Shown here one piece after another: positions 5,617 through 6,853 of a stretch of 6,853 bases of DNA (positions are counted from its first letter, which is position 1; the number at the start of each line of letters is the position of its first letter). The position numbers and the translations under genes were made by a program. Source of the DNA: Desulfobacterales bacterium (GTDB lineage Bacteria; Desulfobacterota; Desulfobacteria; Desulfobacterales; JAFDCJ01); the NCBI GenBank assembly GCA_020345785.1, contig CP070771.1, positions 1,264,612-1,271,464 on the forward strand, in the 5' to 3' direction. The notes under the pieces were generated by a model that saw only the letters and a program-made list of their open reading frames with translations, did not search any database and was not told where the DNA came from.

Positions 5617-6853
5617 ATGGATCAGCCGCGCATACTTGTTGTTGATGACGACGATCTGGCTCGCAAGAACCTTGCGCGCCTGCTTCAAAGGGATGGGTTT
5701 CATGTCACATCTGCAAATACCGGTTCAGCGGCACTCGAACGCCTCGCCGAGAATTCATATGACCTGGTGATGACAGATCTTGTGATGGCGGATATCAACG
5801 GTTTGGAGCTTCTCATCAGAGTAAAAAATCAATTTTCCGACACCGAAGTAATTTTGATAACGGGTTATGCTTCCATTCCGACGGCGATTGAGGCCATAAA
5901 AAAAGGGGCCTATCATTATCTCGAAAAACCCGTCAGACCTGATGAAATGTTGAACCTGGCCCGCCAGGCTATCGAGAAGAAGCGACTTCGAGAGCAGGTT
6001 GTAAAACTGGAGGCCCGTATAAAAGGTGATTTGGAAGAGCCGATATTAATCGGCCAAAGCCCCAAGATGGTTGAGGCCATCAAGCTGATAAACCAAATTG
6101 CCAAGGTGGACTGCAATGTGCTCATTACGGGCGAATCCGGTACGGGCAAAGAATTGGCCGCATCAATGATACACTATCACAGTCCGCGCCGGAACAAGCG
6201 TTTTTTGGCGATTAATTGCGGAGGCTTCGCCGAGGAACTGCTGGCCAATGAGCTGTTCGGTCATGAAAAGGACGCATTTACAGGTGCTTCATCGGCCAGG
6301 GCCGGGCTGTTGGAAACAGCCAGCGGCGGCACCCTTCTGCTGGATGAGATCGGGGATATGCCGCCAAGTATGCAGGTCAAGTTGCTGCGGGCGATTCAAG
6401 AACAGGAAATCATTCGAGTCGGAGGAAATCGTCCGATTCCCATCGATGTCAGAGTTATCTCCGCAACCAACCAGGATTTAAAAAAAGCGGTCAGCGCCGG
6501 ATTATTTCGCCAGGATCTTTATTACCGCCTCAATGTGGTTTCCATTGAGATGCCTCCGCTGAGAGACCACAAGACGGACATCCCGCTGGTTGCGAATTTT
6601 TTCTTGCATCGGTTTGCCAAGCGGTTTCATCGGGAAATCAAAGGATTCTCGGAAGAGACCATGGCGGCGCTCCAAAACTATTATTTTCCCGGAAATGTAC
6701 GCGAATTGCAAAATATCATCGAACACGCTGTTGCCATGGCGCGCGATGATACCATCAGCTTAAATGATCTGCCGCCGGATTTTTCAGAAATCGGCATTTT
6801 TTCATTTGAACAACCGGATACCGAGGTGATGACGCTGCAGGAGATGGAACAAA
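5617..6853 (+). CDS. NtrC-family sigma-54-dependent response regulator, 3'-truncated
   Basis: This is a two-component response regulator that, when phosphorylated by a histidine kinase, should oligomerise and hydrolyse ATP to open sigma-54 promoters. The visible part has 412 codons and no stop. The receiver domain (about 4-120) has the acidic pair D10/D11, phospho-acceptor D54 (MTDLVM), T82 (LITGYA) and K104 (LEKP). A linker with coiled-coil character (about 110-150) leads to the AAA+ domain: Walker A GESGTGKE (172-179), the sigma-54 contact loop DAFTGA (219-224), Walker B LLLDEIGD (240-247), FRQDLYYRLN with R298 and R304 as arginine-finger candidates, and sensor II PGNVRELQN (358-366). The loop begins with Asp instead of the usual Gly; its Phe and Thr are intact. 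TLQEMEQ at the edge looks like the start of the Fis-type helix-turn-helix region. The ATG at 5617 has TAGGA 9 nt upstream. No kinase lies in the window, so the stimulus and targets are unknown. Confidence 0.95.
   Translation, partial: MDQPRILVVDDDDLARKNLARLLQRDGFHVTSANTGSAALERLAENSYDLVMTDLVMADINGLELLIRVKNQFSDTEVILITGYASIPTAIEAIKKGAYHYLEKPVRPDEMLNLARQAIEKKRLREQVVKLEARIKGDLEEPILIGQSPKMVEAIKLINQIAKVDCNVLITGESGTGKELAASMIHYHSPRRNKRFLAINCGGFAEELLANELFGHEKDAFTGASSARAGLLETASGGTLLLDEIGDMPPSMQVKLLRAIQEQEIIRVGGNRPIPIDVRVISATNQDLKKAVSAGLFRQDLYYRLNVVSIEMPPLRDHKTDIPLVANFFLHRFAKRFHREIKGFSEETMAALQNYYFPGNVRELQNIIEHAVAMARDDTISLNDLPPDFSEIGIFSFEQPDTEVMTLQEMEQ

Overview
The window (about 50% GC) reads as a chromosomal segment of an anaerobic or microaerophilic Gram-negative bacterium. 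I favour Desulfobacterota (the former Deltaproteobacteria), on three grounds: a FadH/enoate-reductase-type Fe-S flavoenzyme, an NtrC-family sigma-54 activator, and the style of the degenerate heptanucleotide repeats between genes. The lineage is an inference; no rRNA or other marker gene is present.

Left part (1-2219), plus strand: the 3' part of panE (ketopantoate reductase, cut by the left edge), a probable terminator, a 164-bp AT-rich inverted-repeat element, then complete panB (ketopantoate hydroxymethyltransferase). PanB makes ketopantoate and PanE reduces it to pantoate, so these are consecutive steps of pantothenate/CoA synthesis. A second, GC-richer inverted-repeat element of about 200 bp and a GC-rich hairpin follow panB. 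Both elements have arms made of degenerate 7-nt units, and together they bracket panB.

Middle (2220-5135): a complete 637-residue, three-cofactor (FMN, 4Fe-4S, FAD) oxidoreductase of the 2,4-dienoyl-CoA reductase/enoate reductase type, with several usually conserved active-site residues replaced. It meets a minus-strand pair tail to tail, and the two facing stop codons share one TTAA. The pair is a small DUF202-like two-helix membrane protein followed, 22 nt downstream, by an M50 (site-2-protease-type) membrane metalloprotease.

Right part (5136-6853): a 481-bp divergent intergenic region with a good match to a sigma-54 promoter core, then the first 412 codons of an NtrC-type response regulator (receiver plus AAA+ domain), cut by the right edge before its DNA-binding domain. 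It is open to the end of the window, so it has no stop codon here.

No tRNA, rRNA, CRISPR array, transposase or phage gene was seen. The least ordinary features are the paired heptad-arm repeat elements around panB and the diverged catalytic centre of the flavoenzyme; I did not find a clear new multi-gene defence or biosynthetic system.
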